From contig DATECS010000108.1 in NCBI GenBank assembly GCA_035286785.1, positions 1 to 21,776 of the forward strand: a stretch of DNA of 21,776 nucleotides, given 5' to 3'. This DNA comes from UBA11386 sp035286785 (GTDB taxonomy: Bacteria; Planctomycetota; Planctomycetia; Pirellulales; Thermoguttaceae). The number at the start of each line of letters is the position of its first letter. Position 1 is the stretch's first letter. The notes below the pieces were generated by a model. It was given only the letters and a program-made list of their open reading frames with translations. It was not told where the DNA came from and made no database searches. A program made the translations under genes and the position numbers. Below, one piece after another: positions 1 through 6,866 of the stretch.

Positions 1-326
1 CCCGCCACCACCGGCGCGTCGTGCGCGGCAACGTGATTCTCTCGCAACGGCGAACCGGCCCGCGTTGGCAGCCCCTCGACGTCGATGATGTCCTTGACCC
101 CCACCGGCAGCCCATGCAGCGGCCCGCGAAACTCGCCCCGTGCCGCCTCCTCGGTCATTTGCCGGGCCGTCCGGAGGGCGTTCTCGCGATCGACCACAAC
201 CCAAGCCCGAAGCCGATCCTCAAGCCGGTCGATGCGTCGCAGGCATTCCTCGACCAGTTCCAGAGGCGAAATCTCTTTGGCGTGAATCTTCCGTGCCGCC
301 TCGGCAAGCGTCATCAAGTTGGACAT
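1..326 (-). CDS. Amidase-signature family protein, N-terminal part (GatA-like), cut by the window edge
   Basis: Reading the minus strand from the ATG at 326-324 gives 108 codons without a stop, running off the window. The protein starts MSNLMTLAEAARKIHAKEIS and continues with a helical segment containing LELVEECLRRIDRLEDRLRAW. Around residues 70-80 it has GLPVGVKDIIDVEGLPT, the conserved GxPxxxKD segment that carries the Lys of the Ser-cisSer-Lys triad in amidase-signature enzymes such as GatA and other amidohydrolases. The Ser residues lie beyond the window, so catalysis cannot be checked. The family hydrolyses amides, or in GatA transfers ammonia to mischarged Glu-tRNA. With only the N-terminus visible, GatA cannot be separated from a stand-alone amidase. 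A weak purine stretch (GAAAGAAA) precedes the start. Confidence 0.85.
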   Translation of the reverse strand, partial: MSNLMTLAEAARKIHAKEISPLELVEECLRRIDRLEDRLRAWVVVDRENALRTARQMTEEAARGEFRGPLHGLPVGVKDIIDVEGLPTRAGSPLRENHVAAHDAPVVA

Positions 327-447
327 GGCGAATGTATTTCTTTCAGTATTTGGTTCCAACGCCTCTTCTATAATTCCAAACCATTCCGCTTGGAAACCCA
401 TGATGCTATAGAAGCGGCGTCGGACGGACAAGTCTTCCGAGGCGTGC

Positions 448-570
448 TCAGGAGAACTGCAAAGTTGTGAAAGATCAGGAGGACAGGCATTCCTGCCTGT
501 CTTTTTCGTCCAACCCAGCCAGACAGGAATGTCTGGCCTCCTGGAACATGGGACTTTGCAGTTCTCCTGA
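448..570. repeat. Nested inverted-repeat element, about 123 bp
   Basis: The outer arms 448-465 (TCAGGAGAACTGCAAAGT) and 553-570 are perfect 18-base reverse complements. Inside lie two related inner units: 478-501, which forms its own hairpin (GACAGGCA...TGCCTGTC, 482-501), and 521-542, a close reverse complement of the first (AGGAGG.CAG.CATTCCTG). The order is A-B-B'-A'. No protein is encoded. This looks like a small non-autonomous palindromic element. Confidence 0.75.
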
Positions 571-699
571 GGTGTGCTTGGATACCCCCGCCGTCAGGCG
601 GTGTTAAACTTTTCCGATTATTTGGGTCGTCCGGGCCATAGGGGTCGTGCCTCATTTTCCGCCCATTCCGGTTCCGATGAATCTAACGGCCGCTCCGTC

Positions 700-753
700 C
701 CGCCCGAGTCCGTAGGTCGGGCGGAACCTTGTAGGGTGCGTCTGGACGCACCA
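700..753. repeat. Two adjacent short hairpin repeats (TCGGGCGG type and GTAGGGTGCGTC type)
   Basis: CCGCCCGA (700-707) pairs with TCGGGCGG (717-724). Immediately downstream, GGTGCGTC (735-742) pairs with GACGCACC (745-752) inside a GTAGGGTGCGTC.GGACGCACCA unit. The second unit recurs at 5343-5365 and, inverted, at 5467-5490. Confidence 0.75.
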
Positions 754-820
754 AATCCACGTCTTGGCGGCCAAGAAACTGTTTTCCGCCGTGTAAAGTC
801 GCCGCGACTGTGGGGGACGG

Positions 821-2059
821 ATGACCGGCAGACGGAAACATTGCTACCCGATCGTTCTCTGCGCCGCCTTGCTTGTTTTCACGGGTGGGTGCAGCCAGCG
901 GTGGACGTTCGCTCCGCCGGGCCAACTGAACTTGGCCGATCGCGCCGTCGTTGAGCCGGCGCCCGAGCAGCCCCGGCTGGCCGATTCCCGCGATCCACGG
1001 ACCATGCCTCCCGACGAGGTTCCGCCTCCGATTTCGGTCCAACGAGTTGTCCCGACCGTCTGCCAAACCACGCAACTCCCGGCCAATCCCGCGCGGTTCG
1101 AAGGTTTTGGTCCCGCGCCGGGCGGCGCCGTGGCGGCAACCGCGGTTGAACCGGTTCCAGCGAGCGCGCCGGCCGCGTCGTCGAGTGACACCTTTTTCGG
1201 CGGCGAGCCGTCCGAGCCGCCGTTGCCCGAGTCGGCTTGGGCGTGGATGCCCGAGCCGGTGATTCGCGGCTACGGCACGTTCCGCCGGGCCGAGATGGAT
1301 TTCGTGGCCCGGACCGACTGCGTTTACGCGCGTCTGCCGGAGGGCCTCACCCGGTTGCGCTGGAAGGCGCTTCGCGATCAGTGCAACTTCTATCGCTGGT
1401 CGAGCGGCCGAGACCTGTTTTTGGGCATCGCCGGCGCGAGCCTTCTGGCCAACACGTCGATGGACCAGGACTTTCGCGATTGGGTGCAGGACGACGTCCG
1501 CGACTCCGGCACGGACGACTTCGCCGATTTCTGGAAGCCGTTCGGCGAAGGCCAGTACATCGTGCCCGCGATGGTCGGCATCGGCCTGAGCGGCTGGCTG
1601 ATGGAAGATTGCCCGGTGGGCAACGCGATGGGCAAGTATGGATGGCGAGCGAGCCGCGCCTACCTGGTCGGCGTGCCGCCGGCCGTTTTTCTGCAATGGG
1701 CGTTGGGCAGTTCACGGCCCGGCGAGCGGTGGTATGAGTCGTCCTGGCGGCCGTTCGAGGACAAGAACGCGGTGAGCGGCCACGCCTTCATCGGCGCGGT
1801 GCCCTTCCTGACCGCGGGCAACATGTGCGAGAACCCCTACCTCGCGGGCAGCTTCTACTTTATGTCCACCCTGCCCGCCTGGTCGCGGATCAACGACGAC
1901 TCGCACTATCTGTCGCAAAGCGTGCTGGGCTGGTGGATCGCTTATATGGCTTGCCGTAGCATCGACCAAACGGACGATTACTGCGAGTCACGACGGCTCA
2001 CCTTCGCCCCGCTCTGCACGCCGGGAGCGGCCGGCGTTTCGGCAATCTATGAGTTCTGA
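821..2059 (+). CDS. Lipoprotein-type PAP2 (phosphatidic acid phosphatase type 2) superfamily protein
   Basis: The 412-aa protein begins with a basic n-region, a hydrophobic core and FTGGC with Cys24, a plausible lipobox for membrane anchoring. A Pro/Ala-rich linker follows to about residue 115, then the catalytic-type domain in the C-terminal half. PAP2 motifs are recognisable: SRPGERW near residue 297, VSGHAF (Ser319-Gly320-His321) and SRINDDSH (Ser355, Arg356, His362). These correspond to motifs KX6RP, PSGH and SRX5HX3D. The motif 1 Lys is Gln, and the Asp four residues after His362 is Gln366. The family removes phosphate from lipid phosphates, including polyprenyl pyrophosphates, on the outer face of the membrane. 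The substrate here is unknown. The ATG at 821 follows a G-rich stretch (GGGGGACGG) that could serve as ribosome binding site. An inverted repeat begins two bases after the TGA. Confidence 0.8.
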   Translation: MTGRRKHCYPIVLCAALLVFTGGCSQRWTFAPPGQLNLADRAVVEPAPEQPRLADSRDPRTMPPDEVPPPISVQRVVPTVCQTTQLPANPARFEGFGPAPGGAVAATAVEPVPASAPAASSSDTFFGGEPSEPPLPESAWAWMPEPVIRGYGTFRRAEMDFVARTDCVYARLPEGLTRLRWKALRDQCNFYRWSSGRDLFLGIAGASLLANTSMDQDFRDWVQDDVRDSGTDDFADFWKPFGEGQYIVPAMVGIGLSGWLMEDCPVGNAMGKYGWRASRAYLVGVPPAVFLQWALGSSRPGERWYESSWRPFEDKNAVSGHAFIGAVPFLTAGNMCENPYLAGSFYFMSTLPAWSRINDDSHYLSQSVLGWWIAYMACRSIDQTDDYCESRRLTFAPLCTPGAAGVSAIYEF

Positions 2060-2061
2060 TG

Positions 2062-2146
2062 AAAAAGGGGACATTCTACTTTTTCTCTTGCACCCAAAAC
2101 GGGAGACCATCGTCTCTTGGGAGAAAAAGTAGAATGTCCCCTTTTT
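2062..2146. repeat. Perfect 26-bp inverted repeat directly after the PAP2 gene
   Basis: Arm 2062-2087 (core GGGGACATTCTACTTTTTCT) is the exact reverse complement of 2121-2146, with a 33-base spacer that holds a small GAGAC/GTCTC hairpin. It starts two bases past the PAP2 stop, so a transcript could fold into a strong hairpin ending in a U-rich tract (CTTTTTCC), which resembles a terminator. It may be a dispersed mobile repeat that took over this role. Confidence 0.75.
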
Positions 2147-2164
2147 CCTTGTCCCTTTTTCCTT

Positions 2165-2838
2165 GTCCCGAAGGGACTTCATGTTTCAGCCCAGGGTTGC
2201 GGCGCAGCCGCTACCCTGGGGAGCAGGTCGATTTGGCACGTTTACCCCAACGGGGTTTCGTAAGCAACGGCGTCAGTCCCAGACGTATTTTTCGTCGAAT
2301 TCGATGCGGTGTTTGCGGAGGAGTTCGCGTAGTTCGTCCTGGAAAGAAAGTCGCCGATGATGTTCCGCTTGCGACTTGATATAGCGCTGCACGTCGGCGT
2401 GCCGCGATTGGCTGACCGAGAACGCGCCGTAGCCGGCTTGCCATTGAAAGCGACTCCATTGCGATCCCTTTGTCTTTGCCCAGAGGGATGACGCCCGTTT
2501 GAGTTCCTTGACCCAATCGGCCAAGGTAATGGTCCGCGATTGGCGACCTAGAAGATGGACGTGATCTTCCGTGCCGCCCACGACCACCGCCGGGCAATCG
2601 AGTTTTGCGGAGATGCCCGACAGGTAACGGTGCATTTCATCTCGCAACGTATCGGATTGCAGAAGAGCGCGACGGTGTTTCGTCGAGAAGACGATGTGTA
2701 TCCAGACCTGGGCGAGCGATTGGGGCATGGATTGGAGTGCCTCCGAAACCCCGTTGGGGTTTTCCATATTTCCCACCAATATCCCAGGGTAGCGGCTACG
2801 CCGCAACCCTGGGCTGGGGTATGCAAGCCCTTCGGGCT
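2165..2838. mobile_element. REP-RAYT unit: transposase gene framed by mirror-image hairpins
   Basis: Three palindromes lie on each side of the transposase gene in mirror order. On the left they are 2165-2177 (GTCCCGAAGGGAC), the 31-base hairpin 2190-2220 (CCCAGGG...CCCTGGG) and 2244-2256 (ACCCCAACGGGGT). On the right they are 2746-2762 (AAACCCCGTTGGGGTTT), the 31-base hairpin 2783-2813 and 2826-2838 (AGCCCTTCGGGCT). The two 31-base units are reverse complements with a single mismatch by my alignment. This is the arrangement known for REP-associated tyrosine transposases, whose gene is flanked by inverted REP hairpins. Element ends are set by the outermost palindromes and are approximate. Confidence 0.75.
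2273..2728 (-). CDS. IS200/IS605-family Y1 transposase, REP-associated (RAYT) type
   Basis: The 151-aa, single-domain protein begins MPQSLAQVWIHIVFSTKHRR, the usual start of this family. It has the HUH motif in EDHVHLL (His56, His58) and YIKSQ near residue 116, in which Tyr116 would make the 5'-phosphotyrosine link and Gln120 helps bind metal. Family members cut and rejoin single-stranded DNA at hairpins. The start at 2728 is chosen because homologous proteins begin at this MPQ, and a GGAGG lies 11 bases upstream. The frame is open further upstream to 2806, but that stretch runs through the flanking palindromes. The gene appears intact, with length and catalytic residues normal. No tnpB is present. 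The flanking hairpins make a RAYT the best subtype call. Confidence 0.88.
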   Translation of the reverse strand: MPQSLAQVWIHIVFSTKHRRALLQSDTLRDEMHRYLSGISAKLDCPAVVVGGTEDHVHLLGRQSRTITLADWVKELKRASSLWAKTKGSQWSRFQWQAGYGAFSVSQSRHADVQRYIKSQAEHHRRLSFQDELRELLRKHRIEFDEKYVWD

Positions 2839-3142
2839 AATGGGGATTGGAGTTTTTCGGTTTTAAGAAATCGGGGGGAAAGTCGGGGACTCAATACCAG
2901 TTTTGGCATTCTGCGTAATGACGATGAACGGCCGCAAGTGTGCCACTGTCCTCGCTAGTGTTAGAGTTGCCGACAAGCGTTGCGAGCTTCTTGCTAACCC
3001 TGCATCCTTGGCCCCAACCCAGACGCTCGCAACAATCTTGACCCCGTGTCTCCCGGTTCGTGTCTCCCTCTCGGCCCCCCGACCCATGCCGAGCGAAAGA
3101 AGCCCCGCCTCCTCCCTCCACCGCCTCCCTTCACCCTTCACA

Positions 3143-3197
3143 TTTCCATCACGGCAATCTTCCCCTTGCGTGATGGAAATTTCCATCATGGCAATCT
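3143..3197. repeat. Short direct repeat with an embedded 16-bp palindrome
   Basis: TTTCCATCACGGCAATCT (3143-3160) recurs as TTTCCATCATGGCAATCT (3180-3197), 17 of 18 bases the same, with a 37-base period. Between them GATGGAAATTTCCATC (3172-3187) is a perfect palindrome. The function is unknown. It could be a protein-binding site or repeat debris. Confidence 0.6.
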
Positions 3198-3491
3198 CGT
3201 CTTACGTCGCCCAACCGATTCTTCCTCTCGTCCCGAACTGCCGCGCAACCAACCACTTGCGTCTCTCAACGCCCGTCTCCCTCTCGACGCAACTCGTCAA
3301 AAACCAAACCCCCGATTTTTCACAAAAACAAGAAGCCCCGCATTATCACCCCAACCCCTTGCCCCCGAAGAACTTACAACACACAGTCCCATCCATTGTT
3401 TCACTTTCGGGCTCGTATTATTGAACACCGACTCCCAACGATTCTACCCGCCGCAACTCCTTGCCTCTAGCCAACTTTTCGGCCGCCTCCA

Positions 3492-3524
3492 CCCCCGCGC
3501 CCCCATTTCCGAACACCCTCCCCC
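3492..3524 (-). other. Possible G-quadruplex-forming tract, minus strand
   Basis: C runs at 3492-3496, 3500-3504, 3516-3518 and 3520-3524 give four G runs (5, 5, 3 and 5) on the minus strand, with spacers of 3, 11 and 1 bases. One spacer exceeds the classical seven-base limit, so folding is uncertain. The tract lies about 90-120 bases downstream of the ettA stop and would be in its 3' untranslated RNA. Confidence 0.35.
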
Positions 3525-3611
3525 TCAGTCCAAATTCCCTCCCGCGCCCAAAAACCTCTGCCCTCTGCCTATATTTTGTCTGGCGAATCACCATTCCGAA
3601 CCCGGAGCATC

Positions 3612-5297
3612 TCACCTCAACGCCAATCGTTTGTACTTCCCGCGGCGGTGGGCGACTCGGCCTGGGTCTTCGGCGGCGATGGCCTGTTCGTAGTCGGCGA
3701 AGTTGCCTTCGAACCAGCGGGTTTTGCCGTTGCCTTCCATGACAAGCAGGTGCGTGGCGATGCGGTCGAGGAAGAAACGGTCGTGGCTGATGACCATCGC
3801 GCAGCCGGGGAATTCGAGGAGGCCCTGTTCCAAGACGCGCATCGTGTCGACGTCCAGGTCGTTGGTTGGTTCGTCCAACAGCAATAGATTGCCGCCGCGG
3901 CGCAGGAGTTTGGCCAGGTGGATGCGGTTTCGTTCGCCGCCCGAGCACTCGCCCACTTTTTTCTGCTGCTGGGCCTTGCGGAAGTTGAACCGCGAGACGT
4001 AGGCCCGCGAGTTGACGGCCACGTTGCCCAACTCGATGCGGTCGCGGCCGTCGGTGATTTCCTCGAACACCGTGCGGTCGTCGTTCAGCGCGTCGCGGTG
4101 CTGATCGACGTAGGATAGCACCACGGTGGGCCCCAATTCCAGAGAGCCCGCGTCGGGTTTCTCCTGGCCGACGATCATCCGCATGAGGGTAGTTTTGCCC
4201 GTGCCGTTGGGGCCGATGATGCCGACGATGGCTCCGCGAGGGACGTTGAACGAGCAAGCCTCCAAGAGCGTCAGCTTTTCGCCGTCCACCTGAAACGCCT
4301 TGCACAGTCCCTCAGCCCGCAGGACGTGCTCGCCGAGCCGCGGGCCTGGAGCGATCTGGATGAGCGTTTCGCTCCGCGCGTCGATCGTCTGCTCGGCGGC
4401 CAGCGATTCGTAGGCCTTGATCCGCGCCTGGTTCTTCTGACGACGGCCCTCGTGCGAGTTGCGAATCCACGACAGCTCGCGTTCCAACGTCTTCTGTCGC
4501 TGCGACTCTTGCTTCTCGATCCGACGCAAGAGCTCGGCCTTCTGTTCGAGCCACGAGGAATAGTTGCCCTCGAACGGCAGCCCGCGACCCTGGTCGATGT
4601 CCAAAATCCAGCGGGTGATGTTATCCAAAAAATAGCGGTCGTGGGTCGCCACGATCACCGTGCCCGGGTATTCGCGCAGGGCCTGTTCCAACCACTGGGC
4701 CGTTTCGGCGTCCAGATGGTTTGTCGGCTCGTCGAGCAGCAGCAAGTCGGGCTTTTCCAACAGGGCCATGCACAGGGCCACGCGCCGCCGCTCGCCGCCC
4801 GAGAGAATTCGCACGGGCACGTCGTCGGGCGGCAGCACCAGGGCGTCGGAGGCGATGTCGATCAGCCGGTCGAGTTCCCAGCCGTTCACGGCGTCGATCT
4901 GCTCCTGGAGCCGGCCCATCTGGTCCATGAGTTTGTCGAAGTTGTCGGCTTGCTCCGGGTCGCCCATCTGCTCGGACACCGCGTTGAATCGGTCGATCAG
5001 ATCCTGCACGGGTCGGACGGCGGTCAGCAGATTTTCGCGGACCGTCTTGTCCAACTCCATGACCGGTTCCTGGGCCACGTAGCGGGCTCGCATTCCCTTG
5101 GCCAGCTTGGCCGTGCCGTCGATGTCCTTATCGAGACCGGCCATGATCTTGAGCAGCGTGGACTTGCCCGCCCCATTCTCGCCGACCACGCCGATCTTGG
5201 CGCCGTAGTAGAACGACAGGTTGATATTGCGCAGGACGACCCGGTCGCCAAACATTTTGGTGACGCCGGACATTTCGAAGATGAATTGTGGAGGCAT
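3612..5297 (-). CDS. ettA: ABC-F ATPase, energy-dependent translational throttle protein EttA
   Basis: The 561-aa cytosolic protein has two ABC ATPase domains and no membrane segments. In the ABC-F family EttA binds the ribosomal E site and couples the first peptide bond to energy state. Domain 1 has Walker A GENGAGKS (39-46), signature LSGGERRRVAL near 165 and Walker B LLLLDEPTNHLD near 185. The linker (about 235-300) has GNYSSWLEQK followed by a charged helical arm, matching the P-site-tRNA-interaction region. Domain 2 has Walker A GPNGTGKT near 362, signature CSGGERNRIHLAK near 450 (Cys replacing the usual Leu) and Walker B LLLLDEPTNDLD near 470. The sequence tracks E. coli EttA along its length, including the ending KYKRLALR (KYKRIAK in E. 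coli). The start at 5297 (MPPQFIFEMSGV) matches the family. An upstream in-frame ATG would add residues encoded by a dispersed repeat. It is functionally unrelated to its polysaccharide neighbours and separated from them by hairpins. Confidence 0.95.
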   Translation of the reverse strand: MPPQFIFEMSGVTKMFGDRVVLRNINLSFYYGAKIGVVGENGAGKSTLLKIMAGLDKDIDGTAKLAKGMRARYVAQEPVMELDKTVRENLLTAVRPVQDLIDRFNAVSEQMGDPEQADNFDKLMDQMGRLQEQIDAVNGWELDRLIDIASDALVLPPDDVPVRILSGGERRRVALCMALLEKPDLLLLDEPTNHLDAETAQWLEQALREYPGTVIVATHDRYFLDNITRWILDIDQGRGLPFEGNYSSWLEQKAELLRRIEKQESQRQKTLERELSWIRNSHEGRRQKNQARIKAYESLAAEQTIDARSETLIQIAPGPRLGEHVLRAEGLCKAFQVDGEKLTLLEACSFNVPRGAIVGIIGPNGTGKTTLMRMIVGQEKPDAGSLELGPTVVLSYVDQHRDALNDDRTVFEEITDGRDRIELGNVAVNSRAYVSRFNFRKAQQQKKVGECSGGERNRIHLAKLLRRGGNLLLLDEPTNDLDVDTMRVLEQGLLEFPGCAMVISHDRFFLDRIATHLLVMEGNGKTRWFEGNFADYEQAIAAEDPGRVAHRRGKYKRLALR

Positions 5298-5342
5298 GAA
5301 GTAAAGATAACACGACCCGGGGCGTTTGAACAGGGGGACGAC

Positions 5343-5490
5343 GCAGGGTGCGTCTGGACGCGCCAAGGGCATCTCCGTATTCATCACGCTCCGCGTGATG
5401 CCGCCGACAACTCGCTGTTCGCATCAATGACCACCTCACGCGGAGCGTGAGGAGTACTACATGGCGTTGGTGCGTCGGGACGCACCCTAC
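5343..5490. repeat. Mirror-symmetric block of four hairpins (A-B-B'-A') between ettA and the ATP-grasp gene
   Basis: Four palindromes occur in mirror order. A is 5343-5365 (GCAGGGTGCGTCTGGACGCG type). B is 5382-5400 (CATCACGC-TCC-GCGTGATG). B' is 5434-5452 (CCTCACGC-GGA-GCGTGAGG). A' is 5467-5490, with stem GGTGCGTC/GACGCACC at 5469-5486. B and B' are near reverse complements, as are A and A'. The block fills the intergenic gap, and its right end overlaps the stop codon of the ATP-grasp gene. The layout copies that around the transposase at 2273-2728, but with no gene inside. Confidence 0.75.
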
Positions 5491-6716
5491 CGTTTCAGCT
5501 TGCGTCTCAACCGGCGAAGCTGGCCGACGATCGTCGGCATCGGGTCGCGCCAAGAGAAGTACGGCAGCGTCTGTCGGTGCAAGAGGCTTGCCAGCCAGCG
5601 GGGAAAAGAAAGCATGCCTTGTCGTCGCATCTGGCGGAAGGCGTGAAAATCCTCGATCGGATACCAAAGCCGCAGACCCGTGCGAAATCCGGTCAGTCGC
5701 GGCTGAGGCAATCCCACGATGCGGTTGTAGACGAGCCTTGCCAGATCATACCCGGCCCGTTCGACCAGGCAATTGGCCGCCGTGAACCGTGCGTTGCACT
5801 CGATCAGTTTCAACCGCCCGTCGCGTTCGTCGCGTTTGAACTCGACGTTGGCCAGCCCGCGCAGACCGACGTGCCGAAACAGCCGCAAGCCCAGTTCGTG
5901 CAGCTCGGGAATGGCGTCGGTCACGTGATAGCAGGCCGCGCCCATGCCGACCGGATACCGCCGGACGATCCGCTTGGTGAAATGGAACAGCGGATTGCCC
6001 CATTCGTCGAGATAGGTGTAGTAGCTGCACAACCGATCGTCCGGCCCGGGGATCTGTTCGACCAGCATCACGGAAATGTCCGCGTCGTGGACGTTTTGAA
6101 AGGCCGCGAGCAGTTCGTCGAACGAACGGACGACCACGAACTTGGCCCCGAACCGCCGCTCGAACAGATGCGACAGCCGGGGCTTGACGATCAACGGATA
6201 GACCAACTCGTCCCGCGCGGCCTCGAGGTCCGCCATGCTCTCGGCCGTCCAGAAACGCGGCGTAGGCACGCCGGCGGCCGTCGCGGCCCGATAGGTCGAG
6301 AGCTTGTCGAGCATGCACAGTTGCGCCTCGGGATTCGAATCATCGAGCAGGAATTTCTCGTCGAGCGCCGCGCGGTTCTCAGCGATGATCTTCAGCCCGT
6401 CGTCGCACGCGGCCAGCAGTACGGCGCCGCGAAGATGATCCGACCGCCGGCTCAGCAGAAACTCGGTCCAGACAGCCGCCGGATCAGGCCCATCAGCCAA
6501 CGGAACCCGCCGGGCATAACGGCTGCGGCAAACCGCCTCGTTCGCGAAGTTGATCGCCCAAACCGCCGCCCCGCGCCGTCCCAGGCTCCGCGCAATCGAC
6601 AGCGCATTGGTCCCCCCGCCCAAAATCACCACCGGAGGAGGCGAGGCAAGCAACTCCGCCCGCCGCCGTCGATGGGGTGAAACTGCAAGACGATGAGGTT
6701 TCGTGACGGTACTCAT
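5487..6716 (-). CDS. ATP-grasp ligase-like protein (predicted carboxylate-amine ligase)
   Basis: This is a 409-aa protein. Residues 29-55 hold a Rossmann-like pre-ATP-grasp start, VVILGGGTNALSIARSLG. Next come LDKLSTYRAATAAGVPTPRFW (the lid-side helix of ATP-grasp enzymes), PLIVKPRLSH with the nucleotide-binding Lys, VEQIPGPDDRLCSYYTYLDE, and near the end LKLIECNARF with Glu306 and Asn308 as likely Mg-ATP ligands. ATP-grasp enzymes activate a carboxylate as acyl phosphate and join it to an amine or thiol. The substrates cannot be read from sequence. The ATG at 6716 follows AAAGGGTC. A longer frame to 6782 would run through a GTAGGGTGGGC repeat and is rejected. The TAG stop is part of a hairpin repeat (5467-5490). 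It is the last gene of the long minus-strand run and may be co-transcribed with the second ATP-grasp gene upstream, although repeats at 6751-6867 lie between them. Confidence 0.8.
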   Translation of the reverse strand: MSTVTKPHRLAVSPHRRRRAELLASPPPVVILGGGTNALSIARSLGRRGAAVWAINFANEAVCRSRYARRVPLADGPDPAAVWTEFLLSRRSDHLRGAVLLAACDDGLKIIAENRAALDEKFLLDDSNPEAQLCMLDKLSTYRAATAAGVPTPRFWTAESMADLEAARDELVYPLIVKPRLSHLFERRFGAKFVVVRSFDELLAAFQNVHDADISVMLVEQIPGPDDRLCSYYTYLDEWGNPLFHFTKRIVRRYPVGMGAACYHVTDAIPELHELGLRLFRHVGLRGLANVEFKRDERDGRLKLIECNARFTAANCLVERAGYDLARLVYNRIVGLPQPRLTGFRTGLRLWYPIEDFHAFRQMRRQGMLSFPRWLASLLHRQTLPYFSWRDPMPTIVGQLRRLRRKLKR

Positions 6717-6750
6717 GAATGACCCTTTGTTCAACAAATAAGGCAGCATT

Positions 6751-6775
6751 CCGTAGGGTGGGCACCGCCCACCAA
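6751..6775. repeat. GTAGGGTGGGC...GCCCACC hairpin repeat
   Basis: CCGTAGGGTGGGCACCGCCC followed by ACC contains a seven-base stem, GGTGGGC (6757-6763) with GCCCACC (6767-6773). Two further copies lie at 14334-14387. It sits about 35-60 bases upstream of the ATP-grasp start at 6716, in that gene's leader. Confidence 0.8.
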
Positions 6776-6793
6776 TCTGCATTGTTTTCTTTA

Positions 6794-6866
6794 CCGAGCC
6801 GCGACCGTCAGGGAGCGGTCGCGGTTTGTGACACGCTCAACCGCTCCCTCACAGAGCGCGGCTCGG
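6794..6866. repeat. 73-bp inverted-repeat element, copy 1, overlapping a gene end
   Basis: The arms are 6794-6818 (CCGAGCCGCGACCGTCAGGG then AGCGG) and 6841-6866, separated by 22 bases. A second copy with perfect 25-base arms and also a 22-base spacer lies at 20760-20831. The right arm encodes the last residues and the TGA stop (6851-6849) of the CphA-like ATP-grasp gene. It could act as a transcription barrier between the two ATP-grasp genes. Confidence 0.8.

Larger units (their letters stand above)
327..820. other. Gene-free, repeat-bearing spacer between the amidase and the PAP2 gene
   Basis: This is the divergent gap between the 5' ends of the minus-strand amidase gene and the plus-strand PAP2 gene, so promoters for both should lie here. 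I see no convincing coding frame. It holds a nested inverted repeat (448-570) and two small hairpins (700-724 and 731-753). No clear -35/-10 pair could be assigned. Confidence 0.6.
2839..3611. other. Gene-free, pyrimidine-rich stretch downstream of ettA
   Basis: I find no convincing gene on either strand in about 770 bases. The plus strand is strikingly G-poor and C-rich: by hand count 3301-3360 has about 24 C and 4 G, and 3481-3540 about 34 C and 7 G. The region contains an imperfect repeat (3143-3197) and a run of C tracts (3492-3524). Short frames here give low-complexity Pro/Ser-rich or Gly/Arg-rich peptides with no family resemblance. It may be decayed or simply non-coding sequence. Confidence 0.6.

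Noticed and set aside
683..1696. Minus-strand 337-residue frame over the PAP2 gene
   Set aside because: Antisense shadow. The plus-strand protein has a lipobox and PAP2 motifs, while this one is an Arg/Ala-rich composition artefact.
2863..3189. Minus-strand frame of 108 residues in the gene-free tract
   Set aside because: No recognisable domain, low-complexity Gly/Arg/Glu content, no ribosome binding site, and it lies in skewed sequence where long open frames arise by chance.
5298..5387. Thirty-residue N-terminal extension of EttA
   Set aside because: It would be encoded by a dispersed hairpin repeat, and EttA proteins start at the MPPQF-like position.
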